A stretch of DNA of 40,589 bases from Sterolibacterium sp. (GCA_019105045.1 JAHRWT010000101.1:1-40589); one strand, 5' to 3'. Shown: positions 26,474 to 35,853, counted from the stretch's first letter. Made by a program: numbers and translations. The notes: generated by a model from the letters alone, not told the origin.

Positions 26474-27244
26474 TCAGTATTTATCCGGCGAAGAACGCTG
26501 GCTGCGTTCGTGCAGGAAGAAGTTGCGAACGAAAGGATGATCGAAGTGTCTGACTTCGTCCATGTTGCCGACCGTCAGTATACGCTGTTCCGCCAGCACC
26601 GCGACGCGCGCCGACAGCCCGGTCAGGGTATCCAGATCATGGGTGACCAACACCACCGTCAAGCCAAGCTCATCACTCAACATGCGTATCAGTTGTACGA
26701 ACCTTGCCGAACGATCCGGATCCAGACCGGCGGTCGGCTCATCAAGCAGCAGCAGCTCCGGCTCCAGTGCCAGAGCGCGCGCCAGCGCCACACGCTTGAT
26801 CATGCCACCGGACAGCTCGGCCGGCATCAGACCGGCATGGCTGGGCAACAGCTCGACCATCGACAGTTTGAGCATCACCAGATCATGGATCAGGTCTTCT
26901 TTGAGCAATCTGAGCTCACGTAGCGGGAACGCCACGTTTTCATAGACATTCAGTGCCGAAAACAAGGCCCCTTGCTGAAACAGCACGCCAAAACGCCGCC
27001 GCAAGACCTGCTCGCGCGTTACACCGCCACCGAATAGCAACTGGCCAAACATGCGGACCTCACCCTGAACGGGGTGAAGCAGACCTATCATCTGACGCAG
27101 CAAGGTCGTCTTGCCGCTCCCCGACCCCCCCACCAGCGCCAGCACTTCGCCCCGTCCAACGGCAAGATTGAGGCCGCGATGCACCCATACCTCGCCAAAG
27201 CGTGTGGAAAGGTCAGTCACTTCGATAACGGGAAGATTCGACAT
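26474..27244 (-). CDS. MlaF-like ABC transporter ATP-binding protein
   Basis: This 256-residue ATPase is of the MCE-transporter (MlaF/Mkl) type. It has Walker A GGSGSGKTT (about 39-47), a Q-loop FQQGALF, signature LSGGMIKRVALARAL (about 144-158), Walker B LLLLDEPTAGLDP and the switch His in VTHDL. LSGGM followed by a basic residue and RVALARA is typical of this subfamily. It should drive the STAS-MlaE permease encoded 5 bases upstream in the same operon. Confidence 0.88.
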   Translation of the reverse strand: MSNLPVIEVTDLSTRFGEVWVHRGLNLAVGRGEVLALVGGSGSGKTTLLRQMIGLLHPVQGEVRMFGQLLFGGGVTREQVLRRRFGVLFQQGALFSALNVYENVAFPLRELRLLKEDLIHDLVMLKLSMVELLPSHAGLMPAELSGGMIKRVALARALALEPELLLLDEPTAGLDPDRSARFVQLIRMLSDELGLTVVLVTHDLDTLTGLSARVAVLAEQRILTVGNMDEVRHFDHPFVRNFFLHERSQRSSPDKY

Positions 27245-27249
27245 GAGAT

Positions 27250-28383
27250 TCAGAACAGGCCCACATCACGGGTAGCAATGGCAATGATGGCATCCAGCAG
27301 AATCACCAGAGTGATGGCGGAAACAACAGAAGCCGTGGTATTGACCGAAAGGCTCTCGGTATTGGGTTTGATGCGCAGACCAAAATGACAGGCCACCAGC
27401 GCCACGGCAATGCCAAAGACAAATCCCTTGATCAGACCTATCCAAAGATTGGCGACCGGCACGACCTTGGGCAGATTCTCGAAAAAATAACCAAAGGAAA
27501 TATCCAACTGAAACTGGGCGGCAATCATGCCTCCCAGCAAGGCCACTGCGCTGATCCACAATACCAGTAGCGGCATGGCAATGGCCAGCGCCAGCACCTT
27601 CGGGTAGATCAAACGCAGGCTTTGTGATACGCCCATGGTGGTCAGAGCGTCGATTTCTTCAGTGACTCGCATCACCCCCAATTGCGCCGTCATCGCCGAA
27701 CCCGAACGTCCCGCCACCAACACGGCCACCAGTACCGGGCCCAATTCGCGAATGATGCTGATGCCCAGAATATTGACGATGAACACATCGCCCCCAAACT
27801 GCTTGAGCTGCAATGCCGACAGGTAAGACATGACGATACCGATCAGAAAACCCACGATCGCCGTCACCGGCATTGCCTTCACCCCGCTCTTGTACAGATT
27901 GGCTGAAATTTCCAGTTTCGGTGTGTCATCCGGCCGCCGCACCAGATGCAGGAAGTCCAGCAGCAATTGCCCCATCATGAGCACGAAACCACGCACATGA
28001 TCGGCAAAGGTCAGCAGAAGCTGCCCGATCTGCATGATCCAGGCAAACGGCGAACGCGGCGGCTGCGTGCCATATGACAAATGCCCGGCCTCGGCCACCC
28101 GCTCAAGGATACGCAACTGCTCTGGCGTGGCCTGCAGTCCTTGCGGCAACTGCCGCCCCCAGGCACGCCAGAGCAACAGGGCGCCGGCACTGTCGAGCCT
28201 CTCGATCGCCTGACAATTCCAGATCACGCTGGACTGCCGAGCATGGCTGGCCAATTCTGCAGACAGCGCATCGATCCGCGCAGCCAGGCGCGCCAGCGTC
28301 CAGTGACCGGCCAGCCGAACTTCGAGCCCCTCCCCGCCGTCGCTGGCAAGCGCATGGATCACCGGCTTTTGTTCAGTACCCAC
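27250..28383 (-). CDS. MlaE-family permease with fused N-terminal STAS domain
   Basis: This 377-residue protein joins an N-terminal STAS-like domain (about 1-95, MlaB-like: LDSAGALLLWRAWGRQL) to an MlaE permease (about 130-377). The permease has several hydrophobic segments and the family stretch ELGPVLVAVLVAGRSGSAMTAQLG. In E. coli the STAS protein MlaB is separate and supports the ATPase, so the fusion puts the regulator on the permease itself. The GTG start at 28383 overlaps the phosphatase stop by 11 bases, indicating coupling. The second and third genes of the system follow at once. Confidence 0.88.
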   Translation of the reverse strand: MGTEQKPVIHALASDGGEGLEVRLAGHWTLARLAARIDALSAELASHARQSSVIWNCQAIERLDSAGALLLWRAWGRQLPQGLQATPEQLRILERVAEAGHLSYGTQPPRSPFAWIMQIGQLLLTFADHVRGFVLMMGQLLLDFLHLVRRPDDTPKLEISANLYKSGVKAMPVTAIVGFLIGIVMSYLSALQLKQFGGDVFIVNILGISIIRELGPVLVAVLVAGRSGSAMTAQLGVMRVTEEIDALTTMGVSQSLRLIYPKVLALAIAMPLLVLWISAVALLGGMIAAQFQLDISFGYFFENLPKVVPVANLWIGLIKGFVFGIAVALVACHFGLRIKPNTESLSVNTTASVVSAITLVILLDAIIAIATRDVGLF

Positions 28384-29377
28384 CCGACGCCCCGCTCAAA
28401 TCGGCCATTGCAGGCACCACAGATACCTCAGACCTCACAGGCCCCGGCAACAACTCGTGCAATACGCCACGACACAGCCCCCCTGCAGAAAAGGACGCAC
28501 ATTCCAGACCAAACACCTCGAAAAACATCCGCATGATCGCCAGGCCACCCGGCAATACCGCACCACGATCCGCCCGCAGACCGGCAAGCTGCAGATTTTC
28601 AACACGCTTGCCCTCCAGCAGCAAGACTTTCAAACGGTACAGACCGCTCTGGGTGATGATGCATTCGCCCGATCCAGCGCCCGCTTCAGCCGCATCATTC
28701 AGATCATTCTGCGCCAGCAGGTTGGCAATCGCCTTGGCTGTACCCGAAGAAGCCAGTACCTGTTGCCAGCCGATTTCACGGTACGCGGCCTGCAAGGCCT
28801 GAAACGCCTGCCGCGCGGCCTGCTCGGCCTGACTGAAACGCATGTCATCCATCCGGCCATCCGGAAAATAGCGTGCGCTATGGCTGACACAGCCCATCGC
28901 CAGCGAAACCAGATGCAGCGGCGCATACCCCTCACCAACCACAATTTCAGTCGAACCGCCGCCGATATCCACCACCAGTTGCCGTCCCGATGGATCCGCC
29001 ATCGCACGCGTCACACCCACATAAATCAGCCGCGCCTCTTCCTGCCCGGAAATGACCGTCACCGGAAAGCCGAGCACCGCCTCGGCCTGCGCAATAAAGT
29101 CTGCCGCGTTTGCTGCCATCCGCAAAGTATTTGTCGCCACAACACGCACCGTATTGGCCGCAACGCCCTGCAGATGCGGCACAAACCGCTGCAAAGCTGC
29201 CAGCCCGCGCTGCCGTGCGGCCAGATCAAGCTGTCGATCCGCCCCCAGTCCGGCTGCCAGACGTACCGGTTCGCGCATCATAGGCAAAAGGCGCAAGCAT
29301 CCATCAGCCAGCCAGCCCTGTTGCAAGCGAAAACTGTTGGAACCCAGGTCAACAGCAGAAATCAGAACTTCGTTCAA
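28373..29377 (-). CDS. Ppx/GppA-family phosphatase (short form)
   Basis: This protein of about 334 residues is a Ppx/GppA family member (exopolyphosphatase or pppGpp phosphatase) of the actin-like ATPase fold. Visible motifs are SAVDLGSNSFRLQ near the start, VVATNTLRMAANA, ISGQEEARLIYVGV, VVDIGGGSTEIVVG and SAGGLCRGVL. It stops after the catalytic core and lacks the C-terminal HD-like half of full-length Ppx. TTG 29377 is preferred because it places the DLGSNS motif at the usual distance and has GGA about 9 bases upstream; an ATG at 29440 would add 21 residues. It overlaps the STAS-MlaE gene by 11 bases. Confidence 0.8.
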   Translation of the reverse strand: MNEVLISAVDLGSNSFRLQQGWLADGCLRLLPMMREPVRLAAGLGADRQLDLAARQRGLAALQRFVPHLQGVAANTVRVVATNTLRMAANAADFIAQAEAVLGFPVTVISGQEEARLIYVGVTRAMADPSGRQLVVDIGGGSTEIVVGEGYAPLHLVSLAMGCVSHSARYFPDGRMDDMRFSQAEQAARQAFQALQAAYREIGWQQVLASSGTAKAIANLLAQNDLNDAAEAGAGSGECIITQSGLYRLKVLLLEGKRVENLQLAGLRADRGAVLPGGLAIMRMFFEVFGLECASFSAGGLCRGVLHELLPGPVRSEVSVVPAMADLSGASGGY

Positions 29378-29523
29378 GAGCCATTCCGTCCCAAAGCGGT
29401 AATCTTGCACAGCGAATGATAAATGATTCCGTATCGTCATCGATCGTCATCATATTCGACAAATCGCGTGATATAACCTGTGCGGTATTACACAAACATG
29501 CTTACAATGCCTCACGCTTCTGC

Positions 29524-29540
29524 ACGTGAATATTTCACGT
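29524..29540. promoter_or_regulatory. Perfect 7-3-7 inverted repeat, possible operator
   Basis: ACGTGAA-TAT-TTCACGT is a perfect inverted repeat between the divergent phosphatase and porin genes, 58 bases before the porin start codon. Its size and position suit a dimeric repressor or activator. No matching T run follows, so a terminator is unlikely. The binding protein is not known. Confidence 0.45.
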
Positions 29541-29597
29541 CATGCCGCGCCATGATTGCCACATGACAACTTTCGACCCAGCTCAGGATCGCAAGAC

Positions 29598-30938
29598 ATG
29601 ACACAGAAAACCAGATTTTCCAGCCTGCTGGTGGCACTGCTCTCGACCAGCCTGACAGTTGCTTCCGGCTCCAGCAGCGCCATGGAACCAGAAGACGCAT
29701 CCCTTCGCCTGAGCGGTTTCGGTACGCTGGGCATGGCCCATACCCAGGGTGATGGCGCAGCTTTCATCCGTGACATCACCCAGCCCAAAGGCGCGACCAA
29801 TCGCGGCATTTCCTTTGACCTCGATACCCGACTTGGCATACAGCTCAACTACCAGATCAACGATAGTTTTGAAGCAGTCGCCCAGGTTGTGACACGTTAC
29901 CGCAACGAAAACAACTACTGGCCCGAACTGACCTGGGGCTTTCTCAAATATACCTACGACGACGTGCTGGAAGTGCGGGCCGGCCGCATCGGTTACGATG
30001 GTTACATCGGCGCCGATACGCGTGATGTCGGCTACTCCTATCTCTGGGCGCGGCCTCCCGTCGAATACTTCGGCACACTGCTGTTTCCCTACCATGACGG
30101 CGTCGACATCGTCCTGCGCGCGCCCGTCATGCGTGGCGTTGGCCGCATCAAGCTCTACAGTGGCCTGACCCGCCAGCGAGTCAACAACATGATGGAGCAA
30201 CGGGAATGGGCCACCGCTTTGGGCCCGATCACCCTCCCACCGATGGGTGCAACGCAGGATCTGAACAAATCCAGGGAAACCGGCGGCTACGTCGAATACC
30301 AGGATACACACTGGACCGGACGCCTGGGTATTTCCAGCCTGCGACTGGCCAAGGGCATGCCCAACCCGCTGGACACAGCACTCTCAGCTATCCCCCTCCC
30401 CCTCGCTGAGTCACTTCGACATGACATCCAGCTGATTGGACGTCGAGCCACTTACAAAACGGCCGAGCTGGCATATGAAGACGGCCCGCTGAAATTGCAG
30501 GGAGCCTATGCCCGCATCACTTCCAGCTCACTGCTGATTCCCCGTGGTCATTCGGCCTTTGTCTCGGCGGGTTACCGCTTCGGGCGCTTCACGCCTTACG
30601 TCACGGTTTCCGCCTTGCGCACCAAGAGCAGTGATTACCCACAAAGACTGGCGGCTTCGGGTCCTCCGTTAGAAGGTCTTGCCGAGTTGGCCCAATTCAC
30701 ACTCAGCTCCCCATTGAGCAACCAGAACACCTACACCCTGGGCCTGCGCTATGACTTTGCCGACAACTTTGCCCTGAAGCTCCAGGCAGACATGATTCGC
30801 AACAAGAACTGCTCGCCAGTCGCCCTGCCAGGCATGGGTCTAACCCCCTGCGCGCCGCCACTGCTCTGGCCCACCGTACCGCCCAACTGGAACGGCAGGG
30901 CCAATGTCTACAGCGCTGTGCTGGACTTCATTTTCTGA
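29598..30938 (+). CDS. Outer-membrane porin-like beta-barrel protein
   Basis: This 446-residue protein has a signal peptide (FSSLLVALLSTSLTVASGSSSAM) and then alternating amphipathic strands such as RLGIQLNYQINDSFEAVAQV, EVRAGRIGYDGY and YTLGLRYDFADNFALKLQ. It ends in a C-terminal Phe (VLDFIF), the signal read by the Bam machinery. The overall pattern is that of a porin, but no specificity can be assigned. ATG 29598 is chosen because AGGA lies about 10 bases upstream and the signal peptide begins there; an upstream frame to 29556 adds a hydrophilic tail. It is followed after 11 bases by a periplasmic binding-like gene and then a diguanylate cyclase. Confidence 0.8.
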   Translation: MTQKTRFSSLLVALLSTSLTVASGSSSAMEPEDASLRLSGFGTLGMAHTQGDGAAFIRDITQPKGATNRGISFDLDTRLGIQLNYQINDSFEAVAQVVTRYRNENNYWPELTWGFLKYTYDDVLEVRAGRIGYDGYIGADTRDVGYSYLWARPPVEYFGTLLFPYHDGVDIVLRAPVMRGVGRIKLYSGLTRQRVNNMMEQREWATALGPITLPPMGATQDLNKSRETGGYVEYQDTHWTGRLGISSLRLAKGMPNPLDTALSAIPLPLAESLRHDIQLIGRRATYKTAELAYEDGPLKLQGAYARITSSSLLIPRGHSAFVSAGYRFGRFTPYVTVSALRTKSSDYPQRLAASGPPLEGLAELAQFTLSSPLSNQNTYTLGLRYDFADNFALKLQADMIRNKNCSPVALPGMGLTPCAPPLLWPTVPPNWNGRANVYSAVLDFIF

Positions 30939-30949
30939 GGCGAGCCATC

Positions 30950-31387
30950 ATGAAAAAAATCGCCTCCGCCATCACCCTCAGCCTGGTCCTTTCCCTGAGC
31001 AATGCATCAGCCTGGTCAGCCACTGATCTGGTCGTCATCGTCAATCCAGCCAGCGGCGTAGAGCACATCTCACGCGATGAAGTGACCGCCATCTTCATGG
31101 GACGGACCAAAAAACTGCCTTCCGGCATCACCGCCCTGCCTATCGACCAGGTCGCCAGCAACCGCGACAAGGCCCGCTTCTACGCCGAACTCATCAACAA
31201 GGAACTGGCGGAAATCAACTCCTACTGGGCGCGTCTGATCTTCTCCGGCCAAGCTTCGCCTCCGCGACAGGCTGACAATGCCGCTGAAGTCATCGAGATT
31301 GTCAGCTCGAACAAAGGTGCGATTGGTTACATTCCGCGCAGTGCGGCCACCAAACAAGTGAAGGTCGCTCTGGACTTGTCCCAATAA
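30950..31387 (+). CDS. Small periplasmic phosphate-binding-like protein
   Basis: This 145-residue protein has a clear signal peptide (KKIASAITLSLVLSLSNASA). Its body resembles half of a PstS-like solute-binding protein: DLVVIVNPASGVEHISRDEVTAIFMGRTKKLPSG at the N terminus and GAIGYIPRSA near the C terminus. Full PstS proteins are more than twice as long, so this is a one-lobe or truncated-family form, common beside diguanylate cyclases. It may bind a ligand and pass the signal to the cyclase encoded 31 bases downstream; that is inference. Confidence 0.78.
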   Translation: MKKIASAITLSLVLSLSNASAWSATDLVVIVNPASGVEHISRDEVTAIFMGRTKKLPSGITALPIDQVASNRDKARFYAELINKELAEINSYWARLIFSGQASPPRQADNAAEVIEIVSSNKGAIGYIPRSAATKQVKVALDLSQ

Positions 31388-31418
31388 AATCCGCCAACGC
31401 CCCATCCACAGGAACTCG

Positions 31419-33056
31419 ATGAGCGAAAAACCCGGCGTCCATACCAGCCTCGTTTTGCGCAGTGTTGTGCTGGTACTCGTGCTTTCCAGCATTGCCGGAG
31501 CCATTCTGGTTGCCGTCATTACCCGTTATGTCGAGCCGACGGTTCAGGAATCCATCAGCAAGCGCCTTGACGAGCTGGTCAGAACAGTAGAGAACACCGC
31601 GCGCATTGCCTGTTATCTGGGTGACCCCAGCCTGGCCAGCGAAGTTGCCAAAGGCTTGCTGATGAGTGGCGATATCGAACGCGTGGTGATTGCCAACGAC
31701 AGCGGCACCCTGGTCGATGCCGACCGCAACGACAGCACGCCTGTTCCAACCAACACTTACCCGCCCGGCACGCTGATCCGTGAACTGGATTCGCCATTCA
31801 AGACCAGTAGCCAGGTCGGCAAAATCATCGTCGTACGCAACCAGGCTTCGTTTGCCAGCCAAGTCAATGAAGCCGTAGGCTATATCCGCCTGCTGATCAT
31901 CCTGCAGACTGCAGCGGTCATCCTCATCGTCACCACCATATCGGTGGGTTACATTGCCCACCCCATTCGCCTGACCGCCAGCCGGCTCAATGCACTTTCT
32001 GCCATGGATGGCGAAAAGCTGATCGCACCGGGTGGCCATAAAACTGACGAAATCGGCAAGCTGGTGAGCAATGTCAATAGTCTGATCGACAAGCTGGTCA
32101 GTGGCCTGACAACCGAACGCAAACTACGCATGGAACGCGAAATCGAAGAAAAGCGTTTTCGCGCCATTTTTGAAAATGCCGAAACAGGTATTTTCGTCAT
32201 TGACCGCAATGGCCAGCTGCTCTCCTTCAACCCGGCCTTTCGCCGAGCCCTGTGCTTTGATGGCTGCCAGTCGGACAAGATAAAGGCCAACACACAGCAC
32301 TCCCTGTTGTCGCTGCTTGATTCACTGAGCAATCAACACGCCGAGATCAAGGCCATGATCGACTGTTGCCTGACGGAACGACAGAGCAAATCGATTGAAC
32401 TGGCGCTGTGCAATTGTGGTGGAACACCCCACTGGTACAACATGATTCTCAACCCTGTCGAGGACAATCTGATCCAGGGCGTCATCAACGACATCACCGA
32501 AAACCGCCTGCGCGAAGCCCAGGCCAACAAGCTGGCCCTGACGGATGCACTGACCGGCCTGGGCAACCGGCTGGGGTTCGAACACCAGATCGATCAACTG
32601 ATCAATGAATGCCACCTCGATCCGGCGCGGGCCTTTACGTTGATGCTCATCGACCTGGACCGCTTCAAGGAAGTCAACGACACCTTGGGCCACGATGTCG
32701 GCGATGCCGTATTGATACACGTGGCACAGCACATCGAGCATTCCATCCGTAAATCCGACTACGCGGCACGTCTGGGCGGCGATGAATTCGTCATCCTGTT
32801 TCCCTTCGTTACCGACAAAGCGGTGATTTCCCGCCTGGCCCAAAGTCTGATCAACAACATCAGCAAGCCAGTAACGACCGCCACGGGCGCCCACGCCAGT
32901 GTTGGTGCCAGTATTGGCATTGCTCTTGCCGACAACGGTAACCTCAAGCGTGAGGACATCATCAAGCGAGCCGACCTTGCCCTGTATGCCGTCAAACAGG
33001 CCGGCCGCAATGATTTTCGCATTTACCCCAACGAGCCGCCCCAGGCAAACGCCTGA
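31419..33056 (+). CDS. Membrane diguanylate cyclase (sensor-HAMP-PAS-GGDEF)
   Basis: This 545-residue protein should make cyclic di-GMP from GTP. A first transmembrane helix (about 14-35), a periplasmic sensor of roughly 120 residues and a second helix (about 155-178) are followed by a HAMP-like segment and a PAS domain (about 245-370, RFRAIFENAETGIFVID). The GGDEF domain (about 375-538) has an intact RLGGDEF at 451-457 and a product-inhibition RxxD site (RKSD, 444-447) at the usual five-residue distance. AGGAACTCG before ATG supports the start. It is last in the porin/binding-protein operon, so the periplasmic protein may be its input. No EAL domain is present. Confidence 0.92.
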   Translation: MSEKPGVHTSLVLRSVVLVLVLSSIAGAILVAVITRYVEPTVQESISKRLDELVRTVENTARIACYLGDPSLASEVAKGLLMSGDIERVVIANDSGTLVDADRNDSTPVPTNTYPPGTLIRELDSPFKTSSQVGKIIVVRNQASFASQVNEAVGYIRLLIILQTAAVILIVTTISVGYIAHPIRLTASRLNALSAMDGEKLIAPGGHKTDEIGKLVSNVNSLIDKLVSGLTTERKLRMEREIEEKRFRAIFENAETGIFVIDRNGQLLSFNPAFRRALCFDGCQSDKIKANTQHSLLSLLDSLSNQHAEIKAMIDCCLTERQSKSIELALCNCGGTPHWYNMILNPVEDNLIQGVINDITENRLREAQANKLALTDALTGLGNRLGFEHQIDQLINECHLDPARAFTLMLIDLDRFKEVNDTLGHDVGDAVLIHVAQHIEHSIRKSDYAARLGGDEFVILFPFVTDKAVISRLAQSLINNISKPVTTATGAHASVGASIGIALADNGNLKREDIIKRADLALYAVKQAGRNDFRIYPNEPPQANA

Positions 33057-33075
33057 CCCTCGCTGCCTGCCGGCC

Positions 33076-33576
33076 TCAATCCGCCTTCGCCGACTGACGC
33101 GTCAGCAACACCACCGCTTCGGCAGCAATGCCTTCCGCACGCCCGACAAAACCCAGCCGCTCCGTGGTCTTGCCCTTGATATTCACGGCAGCCAGCGAAA
33201 TATCCAGATCGGCTGCAATATTTGCCTGCATGGCTGCCGCATAAGGCGCAATTTTCGGCTCCTGGGCGATCAGCGTGGCATCGACATTGACCACGCGCCA
33301 GCCGACCTTTTTAACTGCCGCCAAAGCCCCACGCAGCAGCACCCGGCTGTCGACACCGGCATAGGCTGGATCGCTGTCTGGATACAGACGACCGATATCT
33401 CCCATGCCAGCCGCCCCCAGCACGGCATCGGTAATCGCGTGCAGCAGCACATCCGCATCGGAATGGCCGAGCAAACCACGCACATGGGGAATCTCGACCC
33501 CGCCCAGAATCAGCTTGCGATCATCGGCAAAGGCATGAACATCAAACCCCTGGCCGACACGAAACGGTACATTCAT
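33076..33576 (-). CDS. ispF: 2-C-methyl-D-erythritol 2,4-cyclodiphosphate synthase
   Basis: This 166-residue enzyme cyclises CDP-methylerythritol phosphate in the MEP isoprenoid pathway. Family motifs are GQGFDVHAF near the start (metal-binding Asp and His), [30 protein letters not shown] and [22 protein letters not shown] 33576 overlaps the ispD stop as ATGA, so translation is coupled; a longer frame to 33606 is disregarded. It converges with the cyclase gene at 33056. Confidence 0.96.
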   Translation of the reverse strand: MNVPFRVGQGFDVHAFADDRKLILGGVEIPHVRGLLGHSDADVLLHAITDAVLGAAGMGDIGRLYPDSDPAYAGVDSRVLLRGALAAVKKVGWRVVNVDATLIAQEPKIAPYAAAMQANIAADLDISLAAVNIKGKTTERLGFVGRAEGIAAEAVVLLTRQSAKAD

Positions 33577-34355
33577 TTGATGGCTCCGCGCTGTTGCAAT
33601 ATCCATTCGGCCAGACGCTGATCTGCCGGATAAGTGACTTTCAGATTGCCGGGATCGGCCATCACCAGGCGCGGCCGGAAACCCAACGCCTCCATGGCGC
33701 TCGCTTCATCCGTGACGATGTTCTCCGAACGCTGCTGACAGGCAAGCAACGCCCGCAACAAATCGCCATGCCGAAACATCTGCGGCGTCTGCGCCTGCCA
33801 GAGTCCAGCGCGCGGCACCGTTTCCGCAATTCTTGCCCCTTCCCCGTGACCTCCGGCCTCGGCGCGCTTCAGCGTATCGGCCACCGGCAGGGCCAGAAGG
33901 CCGCCATCCGCAGGCGAGGCCTGACAGACGGTATCGATCAACTCATCCACTTGCGCGACCGTCAGACAAGGCCGGGCGGCGTCATGAACCAGTATCCAAT
34001 CAGCGGCATGTACTTGATTCGCAACAGCCCGCAGCCCATTCAGCACCGAATCGGCGCGCGTGGCGCCACCGCAGAACAAGGGTTGCAGCCTGGGACCCAG
34101 AGCTGACCAGTCATGGCGCGCCCAGTCGTCATCCTGCGGCGACAACACCACAAACACCCGAGAAATGCGCGCAACCTCACACAACGTACGCAAACCATGC
34201 CAGATCAGAGGCTGCCCGGCCAGCGGCAGATACTGTTTGGGCTGTGCGCTACCCATGCGTGTCCCACTGCCGGCAGCTGGCACCAGCGCGTGAAATGCCG
34301 TGGATGAGGACGGCGCACCCCGGTCCGGGGGCGTGATATCGGCAGCAGGAGTCAT
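33573..34355 (-). CDS. ispD: 2-C-methyl-D-erythritol 4-phosphate cytidylyltransferase
   Basis: This 260-residue enzyme joins CTP to methylerythritol 4-phosphate. The nucleotide-binding [17 protein letters not shown] lies near 26-42. Then come [24 protein letters not shown] and [11 protein letters not shown] with [12 protein letters not shown]. About 20 extra residues precede the usual N terminus, so a shorter start may be used. It overlaps ispF by 4 bases; the pair is a standard operon. Confidence 0.95.
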   Translation of the reverse strand: MTPAADITPPDRGAPSSSTAFHALVPAAGSGTRMGSAQPKQYLPLAGQPLIWHGLRTLCEVARISRVFVVLSPQDDDWARHDWSALGPRLQPLFCGGATRADSVLNGLRAVANQVHAADWILVHDAARPCLTVAQVDELIDTVCQASPADGGLLALPVADTLKRAEAGGHGEGARIAETVPRAGLWQAQTPQMFRHGDLLRALLACQQRSENIVTDEASAMEALGFRPRLVMADPGNLKVTYPADQRLAEWILQQRGAIK

Positions 34356-34465
34356 CCCGTGATTCTACGGGCTACAATGAAGGATCACCAGCGCAACAGC
34401 GCACGCACCGCGCCCTGCCGTGCGGTTCTGTGCCACAAACATGACAGCGACCCAGGAGATGTTTC

Positions 34466-35290
34466 ATGACCACTCCGGATCCAGTTTTCCCAGTGCTGCG
34501 CCCGGCCAGCGTAGCCGGAAGTTTCTATCCGGCACAGCCAGGCGCGCTCGACAGCGCAATCGCCAGCCTGCTGGACGAGGCCGACACCCAGCCCGCACCG
34601 GCCCATCCGCCCAAAGCCTTGATCGTTCCTCATGCCGGCTATCTCTATTCCGGCCCGATCGCCGCCAGGGCTTATGTCTGCCTGGCAGCGCTGCGCTCGA
34701 TCATCCGCAAGGTCGTGCTGCTCGGTCCGGCGCATCGCGTTGCCCTGCATGGCCTGGCACTGCCAGAAGCCAGCGCCTTCGTCACGCCGCTGGGCCACAT
34801 TCCGCTTGATGCCGAACTGGCCGCCAAGGCGCTCGAACTGCCGCAAGTGCACCGCAACGCAGCAGCTCACGCACTGGAGCATTCACTCGAAGTACAACTG
34901 CCTTTCCTGCAGCATCTGCTGGACGACTTCACGCTTCTGCCACTGCTTGCCGGCCAGGGCAGTACGCAGGCAGTCGCCACAGTGCTGAACCACGTCTGGG
35001 GCGGCGCGGAGACGCTGATACTCATCAGCTCCGACCTTTCACACTATCTCCCCTATGCGCAAGCCCGGCAGCTCGATCAGCACACTGCCACACAGATCAC
35101 CGCCCTGCAACCGCTGGACAGCCACGAACAAGCCTGCGGCGCCACGCCGATCAACGGACTGTTGCTGTGCGCGCGGCAACGCGGCTTGCAAGCGCGCCTG
35201 CTCGACCTGCGCAATTCCGGCGATACGGCCGGCGATCAATCACGCGTCGTCGGCTATGCCGCCTTCACCTTCACCGAGCCCGCCACATGA
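34466..35290 (+). CDS. amrB: AmmeMemoRadiSam system protein B (MEMO1 family)
   Basis: This 274-residue protein is a bacterial MEMO1 homologue, a fold related to extradiol dioxygenases that binds a metal. Likely metal ligands lie in VPHAGYLYSGP (His56) and LLGPAHR (His90). HSLEVQLPFLQ and ISSDLSHYLPY are further family signatures. AGGAG about 7 bases upstream supports the start. The stop overlaps the start of the AMMECR1 gene as ATGA. This and the next two genes make the conserved AmmeMemoRadiSam trio, whose reaction is not established. Confidence 0.92.
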   Translation: MTTPDPVFPVLRPASVAGSFYPAQPGALDSAIASLLDEADTQPAPAHPPKALIVPHAGYLYSGPIAARAYVCLAALRSIIRKVVLLGPAHRVALHGLALPEASAFVTPLGHIPLDAELAAKALELPQVHRNAAAHALEHSLEVQLPFLQHLLDDFTLLPLLAGQGSTQAVATVLNHVWGGAETLILISSDLSHYLPYAQARQLDQHTATQITALQPLDSHEQACGATPINGLLLCARQRGLQARLLDLRNSGDTAGDQSRVVGYAAFTFTEPAT

Positions 35291-35853
35291 ACACGCCCCA
35301 ACTCGGCACAACCCTGTTGCTGGTTGCCCGCCAGGCCATTGGCGAAGAGTTCGGCATCCATCGCGAAATACCGGCAGCGCTGCTGGCACTTCCGGAACTG
35401 CAACTGCCGGGGGCCAGCTTTGTCACCCTGCGGCTGGCCGGCGCCCTGCGCGGCTGCATCGGCACGCTCGAAGCGCAGCGCGCGCTGCTCGACGACGTCC
35501 GCCACAACGCCCGGGCGGCGGCATTTCTCGATACGCGCTTCAAGCCGCTGAACGTCGAGGAGCTCCAGGCCGTCCACATCGAAGTCTCGCTGCTCAGTCC
35601 GCCCGAGCCGCTGTATTTCGCCAGCGAAGCCGAAGCCCTGGCACTGTTGCGACCCAGGATCGATGGCGTCATTCTCAGACGCGGGGGACAACGCGCCACC
35701 TTTCTGCCCCAGGTCTGGGAAGATCTGCCCGACCCTCGGCAATTCATGGCCCAGCTGAAACGCAAGGCCGGCCTGGCCATCGACGACTGGAGCGATGACA
35801 TCCAACTCTCGCGTTACGAGGTGCGCCAATGGAAAGAAACGTCAACAACATGA
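35287..35853 (+). CDS. amrA: AmmeMemoRadiSam system protein A (AMMECR1 family)
   Basis: This 188-residue protein is an AMMECR1 homologue, with the diagnostic LRGCIGT at 54-60 and a matching C-terminal part (VILRRGGQRATFLPQVWEDL). The conserved Cys58 is a candidate functional residue. AMMECR1 proteins have no defined enzymatic role. ATG 35287 overlaps the MEMO gene by 4 bases; a longer open frame starting at 35167 is rejected. Its own stop overlaps the radical SAM start in the same ATGA way, so the three proteins are tightly coupled. Confidence 0.92.
   Translation: MNTPQLGTTLLLVARQAIGEEFGIHREIPAALLALPELQLPGASFVTLRLAGALRGCIGTLEAQRALLDDVRHNARAAAFLDTRFKPLNVEELQAVHIEVSLLSPPEPLYFASEAEALALLRPRIDGVILRRGGQRATFLPQVWEDLPDPRQFMAQLKRKAGLAIDDWSDDIQLSRYEVRQWKETSTT

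Noticed and set aside
33042-33055. CAGGC-AAAC-GCCTG hairpin at the end of the cyclase gene
   Set aside because: The stem is only five pairs and no T run follows, so I do not call a terminator.
35829-35849. Upstream start for the radical SAM gene
   Set aside because: The ATG at 35850 forms an ATGA overlap with the preceding stop, matching the junction before it, and the extra seven residues are not needed by the family.
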